A stretch of DNA of 12,808 nt from Haloarculaceae archaeon (GCA_018609945.1 JAHENO010000094.1:1-12808), one strand, 5' to 3'; shown: positions 5,538 through 12,162, counted from the stretch's first letter. Translations and numbers: made by a program. Notes: a model not told the origin generated them from the sequence alone.

Positions 5538-7211
5538 CTATCCTTGCTTGTACTCGACGCCCTTGCCGCCGGGCGGGTGCTCCCAATGGGTGTCTGCGAC
5601 GACCGCACACGTCCCGCATTCGACGCATGGCTGGGTGTCGAGGCTGACGACCTTCTGCTCGCCGCCGTTCGTCTGGACGGTCTCCTCGCGGTAGCAGCCC
5701 CCGCCGAAGTCCTTGGCGCTGACCGGGCAGGCGGTGACGGCCGTGCCGGAGGCCTCGAAACTGTTGTCGAGCACCTCGATGTGGGGGTCGTCGACGTCGT
5801 AGGTCAGGTCGCCGATGCGCTCGTCCAGTTCCGGCGGCTCGATGTCGTTCTCGGCCGTGACTGGCGTCCCGAGCACCTCGCCGATGCGCGTGGGCATCGT
5901 CACGTACGAGAAGCGGGTGTCGGGGATCATCCCGAGCATGAACGGCGAATTGAACGCCCGCTCGACGAGACCACCGAACAGTTTCAGCCCGGCAGTCCCG
6001 ACTGGCGAGTTCAGCAGGCCGTTCGTGAGGCCGGTGACGAGACCGGACTCCGAGACTGGCCGGGAGTACCGGTACCGGGCCGGCCGCAACTTCTTCATGA
6101 CGCCCTCGGTTTCGAGTTTCTGCTCGTAGAGGTCACCAGCGTTCGTGGGGTTGCCCCGTGCTTTGGCCTCCTGATACGCCTCGGCGGCGAGGCCGCCGGC
6201 CGTCACGGCGTGGTTCATCCCCTTGATGATGGGCCCCTGGGCCTGCATCTGCCCGGCGGCGTCGCCGACCAGCAGCAGTCGCCCGCGGTGTGGCGAGGGG
6301 TGGGCGGCTTTCTTCGAGTCCGGGACGAGTTTCGCGGCGTACTCCCGCTCCTCGTATTCGCCCTGGAGCCACTGGTCGAGCAGCGGATGGGTCAGGAGGC
6401 TGTCCAGCAACTCGTGGGGTTCGGCCTTCTCCTCGGCGATGGAATCGAGGTGGAAGACCGTCCCGATCGACAGCGAATCCTCGTTGGTGTACAGCAAGCC
6501 CCCGCCGCGGACGCCGTCGAAGAGATCCCCGGCGAAGAGGTGGGCGACACCCTCGTCGTCGTCGATGCCGAAGCGCTCGTTGATCGCGTCGGGGTCCATG
6601 TCGACGACGGCCTTGACGCCCTGGAACCACTCCTCGGGTTCTTCCCAGTCCATCAGGCCGGCGTCCCGGGCGAGTTCGGAGTTGACGCCGTCCGCGGCGA
6701 CGATGACGTCCGCCGTGATGGGGTCGAGTTCGTCGCAGGTCACGCCGACGATCTCGCCGCCCTCGCGCAGGAGGCCGTTGACCCGCACGTTCGTCAGGAG
6801 GCCGCCGCCGGTCTCGCGGGTCATCCCGTGGACCTGCTCGGCCAGCCAGGAATCCATCTTCCGCCGGAGCACGGAGTCACACCACTCCGTGTCGTGGTGG
6901 TGGATGTCGTTCAGATCGAACGTCTTGACGTTCCGGCCGGCGACGTTGTGGATGTAGTACTCGTCGGCGGGCCGCTCGGTCGCCTCCTCCCGGAAGTCCG
7001 GGAACAGGTCGTCGATGGTGTAGGGCGCGGACTCCTCGGCGTAGATGAGGCCGCCGGAGACGTTCTTCGACCCGGCGTCGACCCCGCGCTCGAGGACGAG
7101 CGTCTCGACGCCGTGGTTTGCCAGTGCTGCCGCCGCCGCGGCGCCGCCGGGGCCGGCCCCGACGACGACCGCCTCGTAGTGTTCGTACTCGTCTGTTGGT
7201 GTCTCGGTCAT
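5538..7211 (-). CDS. fixC: FixC/ETF:quinone oxidoreductase-like flavoprotein with fused FixX-type 4Fe-4S domain
   Basis: A 557-residue FAD oxidoreductase that would pass electrons from the ETF heterodimer to membrane quinone. The N-terminal Rossmann motif is VVGAGPGGAAAAAALA (GAGPGG at 18-23) with the acidic ribose ligand E41 in LVLERG. NVSGGLIY and the second FAD motif LLVGDAAGQMQAQGP (GDAAG, 316-320) are characteristic of FixC/ETF-QO. The C-terminal ~80 residues resemble FixX: TACPVSAKDF (C495) followed by CVECGTC (C529, C532, C535) and HWEHPPGGKGVEYKQG. These are the four cluster-ligand positions of ETF-QO, so FixC and FixX are fused. The ATG at 7211 is preferred to the adjacent GTG at 7214 because GGAGG (7218-7222) lies 6 bases before it. 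It follows etfA closely and is separated from it only by a possible 10-codon ORF. Confidence 0.92.
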   Translation of the reverse strand: MTETPTDEYEHYEAVVVGAGPGGAAAAAALANHGVETLVLERGVDAGSKNVSGGLIYAEESAPYTIDDLFPDFREEATERPADEYYIHNVAGRNVKTFDLNDIHHHDTEWCDSVLRRKMDSWLAEQVHGMTRETGGGLLTNVRVNGLLREGGEIVGVTCDELDPITADVIVAADGVNSELARDAGLMDWEEPEEWFQGVKAVVDMDPDAINERFGIDDDEGVAHLFAGDLFDGVRGGGLLYTNEDSLSIGTVFHLDSIAEEKAEPHELLDSLLTHPLLDQWLQGEYEEREYAAKLVPDSKKAAHPSPHRGRLLLVGDAAGQMQAQGPIIKGMNHAVTAGGLAAEAYQEAKARGNPTNAGDLYEQKLETEGVMKKLRPARYRYSRPVSESGLVTGLTNGLLNSPVGTAGLKLFGGLVERAFNSPFMLGMIPDTRFSYVTMPTRIGEVLGTPVTAENDIEPPELDERIGDLTYDVDDPHIEVLDNSFEASGTAVTACPVSAKDFGGGCYREETVQTNGGEQKVVSLDTQPCVECGTCAVVADTHWEHPPGGKGVEYKQG

Positions 7212-7243
7212 CACTTGCCTCCACTGTCGGTTTTGTCAGTCAT
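7211..7243 (-). CDS. Possible 10-codon coupling mini-ORF between etfA and fixC
   Basis: The minus strand encodes MTDKTDSGGK followed by TGA. AGGAGGT (7249-7255) lies 6 bases before its ATG, a near-perfect Shine-Dalgarno at good spacing, though it also encodes the last residues of EtfA. The ORF starts inside the etfA tail (8-base overlap) and its TGA shares one base with the fixC ATG (TGATG). Such chaining would let ribosomes pass from etfA to fixC. The peptide has no recognisable domain. The Shine-Dalgarno may serve no purpose, or the ORF may be chance, so confidence is low. Confidence 0.35.
   Translation of the reverse strand: MTDKTDSGGK
7218..7222 (-). promoter_or_regulatory. Shine-Dalgarno of fixC
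   Basis: GGAGG on the minus strand, 6 bases before the ATG at 7211 and only 3 before the GTG at 7214. This spacing decides the fixC start in favour of the ATG. Confidence 0.6.
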
Positions 7244-8864
7244 CGCTTACCTCCTGCTGGAGTGCCCGTGCGAACTCGCCCTCTTCGAGTGCGTCCGTCA
7301 GCCGGGGCAGGACCTGGAAGAGATCCCCCTCGATGTAGTAGTCCGAGAAGTCACGGATGTCGGCGTCGGGGTTCTCGTTGACGGCGATGATCGTGTCCGA
7401 TTCGTCCATCCCGACCTTGTGCTGGACTGCCCCCGAGATGCCGGCGGCGATGTAGACGTCGGGTTCGACGACCTGGCCGGACTCGCCGATCTGGCGCTCC
7501 TCCGTGATGTACTGTTCGACGTGGCCGTCGAACTGGTAGGAGGCCGTGATGACGCCTCGCGAGAGCCCGAGGTCGGCGTCCTCGAACTGGTCGACCAGGT
7601 CCAGGCCGAGTTCGATCCCCTGGGTGGGGTCGTCGCCGATACCACGGCCCAGCGCGACGATGACCTCGTGGCCGGTGAGGTCGACGCCCTCGTCGAGCGC
7701 GTCGTACTCCGTGACCTCGACCTGGAACCACTCCTCGGGCAGGTCGGTGTCGTGCTCGACGACCTCGCCCTCGCGCTCCGGTTCGGCCTCCGGAATCTCG
7801 AAGCTGCCCGGAATCACCGACGCGCCCTGAGGGTGGAAATCCCGGTGGGGCTTGTCGATACAGAGGATCGTCGAGTACTCGAACCCCGAGAAGTCCGGGC
7901 GCTTCATGTGCAGGATCTTCCCGAACGTTTTGGTCTCGCCGGGCGTGCCGGTCTTCGCGGGGTTCGAGATGTCGGCGTCCTCGATGTACAGCCCCGAACA
8001 GTCCGAGGCGAGTCCCGAGTCGAGTTCGCCCTGGACGAGCGCCGAGAGGTCCCGGCCGTTGTTGGTCGCCGGGAAGACCGTATAGCGTGGCTCGTGGTAG
8101 TCGCGCCACTCGACCTCCCAGTCCCGGCACATGTGACAGAAAATCTCGGTGTAGGGCTTGTGCCGGAACCGCTCTAACCGGGAGTCCTCGTGGTAGACGA
8201 CGCGGTCGGCACCGTAGGCCAGACACTCCTCGGTCAGGTCACCCACGCCGTCACCGATCAGGACGGCGATGACGTCCTCGCTCTCGTCGTAGTCGTCGTT
8301 GTAGGTGTCCATCAACTCGCGGGCCTTCCCGAGCATCTCGCGGGAGACGTCGATGAGTTCCCCCCGCTGGGTCTCACAATACACCCACATGTCGCGGTAC
8401 TCGCCGTCGACGGTTCCCTCGACGTACTGTTTGTCGTTGGTGGGGTGGTCCAGGTCCGGGTACTTCTCCTCTGGCGGGACGTACTCGACTTCGGTCTCCT
8501 CGCCGTCGTCCTCTTCGAGGTTGTTGATCTTCTTCTCGATCTGGGACTTGGCTCCTTTGCGGTCCTTGCCCGCTTTCTCGCGTTCGAGGATGTCCCGCAG
8601 GACCTCGATGTCGTCGACGTCGCGGATCATGTTCGCGATGTCCGCGATGGTCATCTCCGTCAGGTCGGCCTCGCTCGGGTCGACCTCCTCGTCTTCGCCG
8701 CCGACCTTCTCGAGGCGGTCCTCGATGAGCGTGATGACGGGCGCCCGGCCTTCGCCACCCTTCTCCATGGCGAGCATCTCCTCGAGTTCCTGCTCGTCGT
8801 CGACGTCCTTGATTTTCGGGCCCAGTTCCGCGATGTCGTGTTCCGTAGGGTCGATGTCGGGCAT
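7236..8864 (-). CDS. etfA: Electron transfer flavoprotein alpha subunit (FixB) with long N-terminal extension
   Basis: A 542-residue ETF alpha subunit; the usual length is about 310-340. The ETF core starts near residue 157 (RDMWVYCETQRGELIDVSRE). The FAD domain at the C-terminus is canonical: VIVALGRGIGD, LGLSRGVI, ERQIGESGQVVEPD, then YIAAGISGAVQHKVG…IIAVN, which agrees with the ETF-alpha signature. Residues 1-150 are an added acidic region with two copies of a roughly 43-residue helical module (10-54 and 74-116) joined by Asp/Glu-rich linkers. A middle region holds CHMC (C243, C246), whose role is unclear. The ATG at 8864 directly follows the etfB TAG with zero spacing and is preceded by AGGTGAT (8868-8874), a strong Shine-Dalgarno, so the extension is genuinely translated. 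With EtfB it should form the FAD-bearing heterodimer that feeds FixC. Confidence 0.95.
   Translation of the reverse strand: MPDIDPTEHDIAELGPKIKDVDDEQELEEMLAMEKGGEGRAPVITLIEDRLEKVGGEDEEVDPSEADLTEMTIADIANMIRDVDDIEVLRDILEREKAGKDRKGAKSQIEKKINNLEEDDGEETEVEYVPPEEKYPDLDHPTNDKQYVEGTVDGEYRDMWVYCETQRGELIDVSREMLGKARELMDTYNDDYDESEDVIAVLIGDGVGDLTEECLAYGADRVVYHEDSRLERFRHKPYTEIFCHMCRDWEVEWRDYHEPRYTVFPATNNGRDLSALVQGELDSGLASDCSGLYIEDADISNPAKTGTPGETKTFGKILHMKRPDFSGFEYSTILCIDKPHRDFHPQGASVIPGSFEIPEAEPEREGEVVEHDTDLPEEWFQVEVTEYDALDEGVDLTGHEVIVALGRGIGDDPTQGIELGLDLVDQFEDADLGLSRGVITASYQFDGHVEQYITEERQIGESGQVVEPDVYIAAGISGAVQHKVGMDESDTIIAVNENPDADIRDFSDYYIEGDLFQVLPRLTDALEEGEFARALQQEVSDD
8517..8837 (-). repeat. Duplicated ~43-residue helical module in the EtfA N-terminal extension
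   Basis: Copy 1 (8703-8837) begins DIAELGPKIKDVDD and continues LEEMLAMEKGGEGR…LIEDRLEKV. Copy 2 (8517-8645) begins DIANMIRDVDD and continues LRDILEREKAGKDR…QIEKKINNL. The shared pattern is DIA…I-x-DVDD…L-x3-L-x2-EK-x-G-x2-R…IE, with a 3-residue deletion in copy 2. The repeat is in protein sequence; the DNA has diverged. Confidence 0.75.
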
Positions 8865-9782
8865 CTAATCACCTGCCGCGTACGGCTGGAGTTGCTCGAA
8901 TACCTCTTCCATCCCCTCCTCGTCGTCGGGTTCTATCATCGTCGCCTCGCGTTCGGACGGCGCTTTCGGGATGGGGTCGACACCCGCGACGATGGTCGGG
9001 GAGCCGTCCAGGCCGATGAAGTCGGGATCGAGATTGAGGTCCTCGTGGTTCCACATGTGGAAGTCCGCGAAGTCCGTCGGGTCTGTGTCTGTGTCGTCGG
9101 CCAGGTACTCCGCGAACTCGGCGGCCCGGTCCCGCGTCTGTGCGCGGAAGTCCTTGTGCCGGAGGCGGTGGTCGGCTTTCCGGTAGGTGGCCTCGAACTC
9201 GGGATCGGCGACGACGAACGCCGGGAGGTCGGCCTCGACGGTCTCGATCTCGGAGATGTCACCCTCGACGAGGCGCTTCGTCCGGACCACGCCCTCGTCC
9301 TCGTCGATATCCATCGCGACGACGTGGGTGATCAGCGGGTAGTCCGGGAGCGCGTCGTTGATGTTGAGACACCACTCGGTCTGCGGGCCGGTGTGGCCGG
9401 TCTCGCCGTCGGCCGTCTTGAAGCCCGCGAAGATGAGGTCCGGTGTCTCGTCGAGGTGTTCGATGCCGGTCGCGACGGTCATCGCGGTCGCCCAGGTGTC
9501 CGCGGCGCCCATCTCGCGGTCCGACAGCAAATAGAGGTCGTCCGCGTAGACGTCCTCCATCCCCTCGTGGAGGATTTCCGCGTACCCCGGGGGACCCATG
9601 CTCATGAGCGATACCGTGCCGCCGTGTCTGACTTTGGTCTGAAGGGCCGCCCGGAGCGCGTGCTTGTCGTTGGGGTTCATCACCGTCGGCGTCTTGCCAC
9701 GCTCGAGGTGGCCGTCCTCGTCGAAGGAGACCTGCCCCTCCCGGAAATCCGGAACGCCCTTCGTCAGTACGACACTACGCAT
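8865..9782 (-). CDS. etfB: Electron transfer flavoprotein beta subunit (FixA)
   Basis: A 305-residue ETF beta subunit starting MRSVVLTKGVPDFREG. The ATG at 9782 is chosen over the GTG at 9791 because it matches the usual family start. Nucleotide-binding regions are present: MNPNDKHALRAAL (35-47), SMGPPG (61-66), AADTWATA (93-100), and FKTADGETGHTGPQTEW (121-137). The DG-x-TG-x-x-GP segment and AADTWATA resemble the beta subunits of Fix/bifurcating ETFs, which bind a second FAD where ordinary ETFs bind AMP. This is suggestive, not proof. IGLDGSPTIV (256-265) is the conserved C-terminal ETF-beta motif. An Asp-rich stretch (about 227-240) is a halophilic insertion. The stop abuts the etfA ATG. 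The gene has its own 199-base upstream region with dyad-symmetric sites, so it may be transcribed separately from the ferredoxin gene. Confidence 0.93.
   Translation of the reverse strand: MRSVVLTKGVPDFREGQVSFDEDGHLERGKTPTVMNPNDKHALRAALQTKVRHGGTVSLMSMGPPGYAEILHEGMEDVYADDLYLLSDREMGAADTWATAMTVATGIEHLDETPDLIFAGFKTADGETGHTGPQTEWCLNINDALPDYPLITHVVAMDIDEDEGVVRTKRLVEGDISEIETVEADLPAFVVADPEFEATYRKADHRLRHKDFRAQTRDRAAEFAEYLADDTDTDPTDFADFHMWNHEDLNLDPDFIGLDGSPTIVAGVDPIPKAPSEREATMIEPDDEEGMEEVFEQLQPYAAGD
8868..8874 (-). promoter_or_regulatory. Shine-Dalgarno of etfA inside etfB
   Basis: AGGTGAT on the minus strand, complementary to the GATCACCTCC end of archaeal 16S rRNA, overlaps the last etfB codons and precedes the abutting TAG-ATG junction. 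It supports the far-upstream EtfA start and hence the N-terminal extension. Confidence 0.55.
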
Positions 9783-9788
9783 TGCTAT

Positions 9789-9802
9789 CACGTACCTACG
9801 TG
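9789..9802. repeat. Inverted repeat cacgta-cc-tacgtg at the 5' end of etfB
   Basis: Two perfect 6-base arms around a 2-base spacer. It lies just before the etfB start codon, across the predicted transcription start, where a bound repressor would block initiation. As RNA the loop would be too small for a stable hairpin, so DNA binding is more likely. Confidence 0.45.
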
Positions 9803-9823
9803 GGTGGCCGTCTTACTCCACGG

Positions 9824-9832
9824 TAAGCTTTT
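9824..9832 (-). promoter_or_regulatory. Candidate TATA box of etfB
   Basis: AAAAGCTTA on the minus strand, preceded by CACG and followed about 27 bases later by the region at 9801. It would give a leader of roughly 19 bases containing AGGT. It is a weak match to the consensus. Confidence 0.35.
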
Positions 9833-9842
9833 CGTGTTCCGT

Positions 9843-9852
9843 CGAAATTTCG
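9843..9852. repeat. Palindrome cgaaatttcg upstream of the etfB promoter
   Basis: A perfect 10-base palindrome immediately upstream of the candidate etfB TATA element. It is AT-rich in a GC-rich background, so it may be a regulator site or part of the BRE region. Confidence 0.4.
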
Positions 9853-9901
9853 GTGTTCGCGTCCCACAGAGTCCGTTCAGCGGCGGCTAACCCCATCGAA
9901 T

Positions 9902-9917
9902 CCGTGATCGATCACGG
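9902..9917. repeat. Perfect 16-bp palindrome ccgtgatcgatcacgg
   Basis: A perfect palindrome with no spacer in the ferredoxin-etfB intergenic region, about 120 bases before etfB and 65 bases after the ferredoxin stop. It could be a dimeric regulator site for etfB or a stem at the end of the ferredoxin transcript; no T-tract follows it on the minus strand, which argues against a simple terminator. Confidence 0.55.
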
Positions 9918-9981
9918 CCCTGGAATGCGACAGGTCACCGTCGAGTTTCGAGGCGCCCGTTCAGACGGCGTGGACTGCGCG

Positions 9982-10320
9982 TCAGATGCGGCCCGCGCGA
10001 CTCGGATCGACGTCGATGGCGTCGACCGGGCAGACGTCGACGCACAGCATGCAGTCGATACACTGGTCCTCGTGGGTCGGGTCGGCCTTGATTTCGCTCT
10101 CGGGGTGGCCCGGCGTGTCCACCCACTCGAAGACGTCCACCGGACAGTCCTCGAGGCAGGCGCCGTCGGCGATACAGAGGTCGAAATCGACGGCGACGTG
10201 CGTCCCGTGGATGCCCTGCACCTCGTCGGTCGGGTCGTCACCGTCGGGCGTCCAGACGCGGTGCCCCTCGTGGCGGTCGACTTCGTCGTAGGTCTCCTCG
10301 AACTCCGGATCGATAGCCAT
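9982..10320 (-). CDS. Zinc-containing 7Fe ferredoxin (Zfx-like)
   Basis: A 112-residue ferredoxin closely following the pattern of the zinc ferredoxins of Sulfolobus and Thermoplasma. The N-terminal extension has DRHEGHRVW (H17, H20) and GIHGTHVAVDFDLCIADGAC (H38). With D80 in KADPTHEDQ these align with the three His and one Asp zinc ligands of the Sulfolobus protein. Cluster motifs are C49-x5-C55-x3-C59-P and C87-x2-C90-x2-C93-x3-C97-P. Seven Cys in this spacing fit one [3Fe-4S] and one [4Fe-4S] cluster. The ATG at 10320 lies 5 bases after a predicted transcription start. It precedes etfB on the same strand with a 199-base gap and is a likely electron partner of the ETF/FixC system, or a general low-potential carrier. 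Confidence 0.93.
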   Translation of the reverse strand: MAIDPEFEETYDEVDRHEGHRVWTPDGDDPTDEVQGIHGTHVAVDFDLCIADGACLEDCPVDVFEWVDTPGHPESEIKADPTHEDQCIDCMLCVDVCPVDAIDVDPSRAGRI

Positions 10321-10347
10321 TGGTACCTAGTCGGACTGCGGGCTGGC

Positions 10348-10355
10348 ACTTAAAC
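10348..10355 (-). promoter_or_regulatory. TATA box of the ferredoxin gene
   Basis: On the minus strand this reads GTTTAAGT, a good haloarchaeal TATA match, about 27-31 bases before the ATG at 10320, giving a leaderless or nearly leaderless mRNA. Confidence 0.6.
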
Positions 10356-10410
10356 CTTTGACAGAACATCTCCGTTGCCGCTACCCCCCGGGTGTTCCAT
10401 AGTGTCGGCC

Positions 10411-12141
10411 CTACTTGTGGGCGAAGTACGCGACCACTTCCTCGCCGGGGTCGTCGATCCGGACGAAGCCGACCCGCTCGAACTGGAGCATCTCGTCGCG
10501 GTCGTACTCGGCGACGCCGGGCTCCCCGTACCCCCACACGTCGCCGTCCATCGTCCGCATCCGGACCGGGACGTTCGCCTCGGCGGGTACCCAGTGGACC
10601 ACCGGGACGTTCCCGTCCCGGACCACCTCGATGTCGTCGCCCGTGTACTCGAGGGCGTCTCGCGTGTGCCGGACGCAGCCGTAGCCCTTCAGCCAGACAC
10701 GCTGGCCGCGCTCGGGAAGGTCCGCCGATTCGACCAGCACGCCAGAGTCGACGGGAATACTTCGTGTCCCGCGGTCCTCGTGGTCCGGGTGGACCGGTGG
10801 CTCGCCGGCGTCGGGTCCGCCGACGACCTGTCGCTCGACTGCCCCGCCGCCGTGGTCGGGGTCGTCACGGACGAGAAAGGCGCGGTCGGTGTCGTCGTCG
10901 ATCAGTTCGCGGTTGTGCGCGTAGACGCTCGACATCGCGAGGTCGACGTTCGACGTTGAGGTGCCCAGCTCGACCATCGCCGCCACGAGCGCTTCGCCGC
11001 GGATGCCCCGCCGTCGGAGGCTCGCGACCGTCGGCGCGCGCGGGTCGTCCCACCCGTCGAGCTCGCCCGCCGCGACCCGTTCGACGATTGTCGAGGAACT
11101 CAGCGGGACGTCGTACTCGTCGACCTCGACGTGCCCCCAGTGGACGACTTCCGGGTACTCCCAGCCGAAGTAATCGTAGACGAATCCCTGGCGCTTGGCC
11201 GAGTCCTGGAGGTCGATGCCCCGGATGATGTGCGTGACGCCCATGAGGTGGTCGTCGACGCCGCTCTGGAAATCGAGCATCGGCCAGCACCGGTACGCGG
11301 CGGCTTCCTCGCGGGGGTGTGGCGTATCGACCACCCGGAAGGCAACCCAGTCCCGGAGCGCGGGGTTCTTGTGTTCGATGTCGGTCCGCACCCGGAGGAC
11401 CATCTCGCCGGCGCCGTACTCGCCGTCGACCATCGCCGAGAACTCCTCGTGGACGGTCCCGGCGGCCTTCTCGCGGTGGGGACAGGCCTCACCGGCGTTT
11501 TTCAGGTCCGAGAACTCCTCCGCGGGACACGAGCAGGTGTAGGCGCCCATCTCGTCGATCAGTTCGCGGGCGTGGTCGTAGTAGATATCGACCCGGTCGC
11601 TGGCGCGGACGACCTCGTCGGGCTCGAATCCGAGATAGTCGATGGCCTTGAGGATGGCGTCGTAGGCGTCGAGGTCCGGCCGCTTGGTATCGGGGTCGGT
11701 GTCGTCGAACCGGCAGACGAACTCGCCGTCGTAGCGCTCCTTGTAGGTGCCGACGACCGCCGCCATCCGGGCGTGCCCGATGTGCCACGGGCTGTTCGGG
11801 TTGGGCGCGACGCGCATCCGCACCCCTCCCTCCTCGGCGTTCGGGAGGTCCGGCAAGGGGTGCTCGTCTTCCTCCTCGTCCGCGTCGAGTTCCTCGACGC
11901 GCTCGGGTGCGAGTTCCGCCAGGCGCTCCCGCTTTTCGGCCTGGTCCATGCCGTTGACGCGCTCGACGACCGGCGCGACGACGCCAGCGATCTCGTCACC
12001 GTACTCCCGGAACTCCGGGTTCTCACCCATCAGCGGCCCCATTATCGCTCCGACCTGCGCGTCCCCCCCGTGTTTGAGGGCGTTGAACAGGGCGTTCACC
12101 TCCGCGGCCTCCTCGGCGCGCTTGCGGATGTCCTCGTCCAT
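10411..12141 (-). CDS. gltX: Glutamyl-tRNA synthetase, archaeal type
   Basis: A 576-residue class I aminoacyl-tRNA synthetase that charges tRNA-Glu; in archaea it usually also charges tRNA-Gln with Glu for later amidation. The archaeal N-terminal helical region (1-105) ends in an acidic linker. The catalytic domain has APNPNSPWHIGHARM with HIGH at 120-123 and FDDTDPDTKRPD. A possible zinc site is TCSC (C203, C205) with CPHR (C220, H222). WPMLDFQSGVDDHLMGVTHIIRGIDL is the GluRS/GlnRS core, followed by an all-beta anticodon-binding domain. The KMSKS loop position reads VPLSSST (345-351), lacking both usual lysines. The ATG at 12141 is set by GGAGGT directly before it; the frame is open further upstream but without homology. 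It diverges from purL. Confidence 0.95.
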   Translation of the reverse strand: MDEDIRKRAEEAAEVNALFNALKHGGDAQVGAIMGPLMGENPEFREYGDEIAGVVAPVVERVNGMDQAEKRERLAELAPERVEELDADEEEDEHPLPDLPNAEEGGVRMRVAPNPNSPWHIGHARMAAVVGTYKERYDGEFVCRFDDTDPDTKRPDLDAYDAILKAIDYLGFEPDEVVRASDRVDIYYDHARELIDEMGAYTCSCPAEEFSDLKNAGEACPHREKAAGTVHEEFSAMVDGEYGAGEMVLRVRTDIEHKNPALRDWVAFRVVDTPHPREEAAAYRCWPMLDFQSGVDDHLMGVTHIIRGIDLQDSAKRQGFVYDYFGWEYPEVVHWGHVEVDEYDVPLSSSTIVERVAAGELDGWDDPRAPTVASLRRRGIRGEALVAAMVELGTSTSNVDLAMSSVYAHNRELIDDDTDRAFLVRDDPDHGGGAVERQVVGGPDAGEPPVHPDHEDRGTRSIPVDSGVLVESADLPERGQRVWLKGYGCVRHTRDALEYTGDDIEVVRDGNVPVVHWVPAEANVPVRMRTMDGDVWGYGEPGVAEYDRDEMLQFERVGFVRIDDPGEEVVAYFAHK

Positions 12142-12148
12142 TACCTCC
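12142..12148 (-). promoter_or_regulatory. Shine-Dalgarno of gltX
   Basis: GGAGGTA on the minus strand immediately before the ATG at 12141. The match is strong but the spacing is unusually short (2 bases after GGAGG), so it may contribute little. Confidence 0.4.
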
Positions 12149-12154
12149 GGCTTT

Positions 12155-12162
12155 TCGGCCGA
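12155..12162. repeat. TCGGCCGA palindrome, copy 1
   Basis: An 8-base palindrome just before the gltX start, repeated at 12188-12195 with a 33-base period, about three helical turns. Possibly an operator pair; the motif is GC-rich and could recur by chance in this genome. Confidence 0.35.

Noticed and set aside
5409..8177. A 922-codon plus-strand open frame antisense to the Fix cluster
   Set aside because: It overlaps three well-recognised minus-strand genes and has no recognisable domain; it arises from the GC-rich third codon positions of those genes.
8190..9890. A 566-codon plus-strand open frame antisense to etfA and etfB
   Set aside because: Antisense shadow with the same cause; no motif and no start signal.
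9902..9917. The 16-bp palindrome as an intrinsic terminator of the ferredoxin transcript
   Set aside because: No T-rich run follows it on the transcribed strand, and archaeal termination depends mainly on T-tracts; a binding site is more likely.
9783..9981. A hidden tRNA or small gene in the ferredoxin-etfB gap
   Set aside because: No T-loop consensus or cloverleaf could be fitted and no open frame with a start signal was found; the region holds only promoter-like and palindromic sequence.
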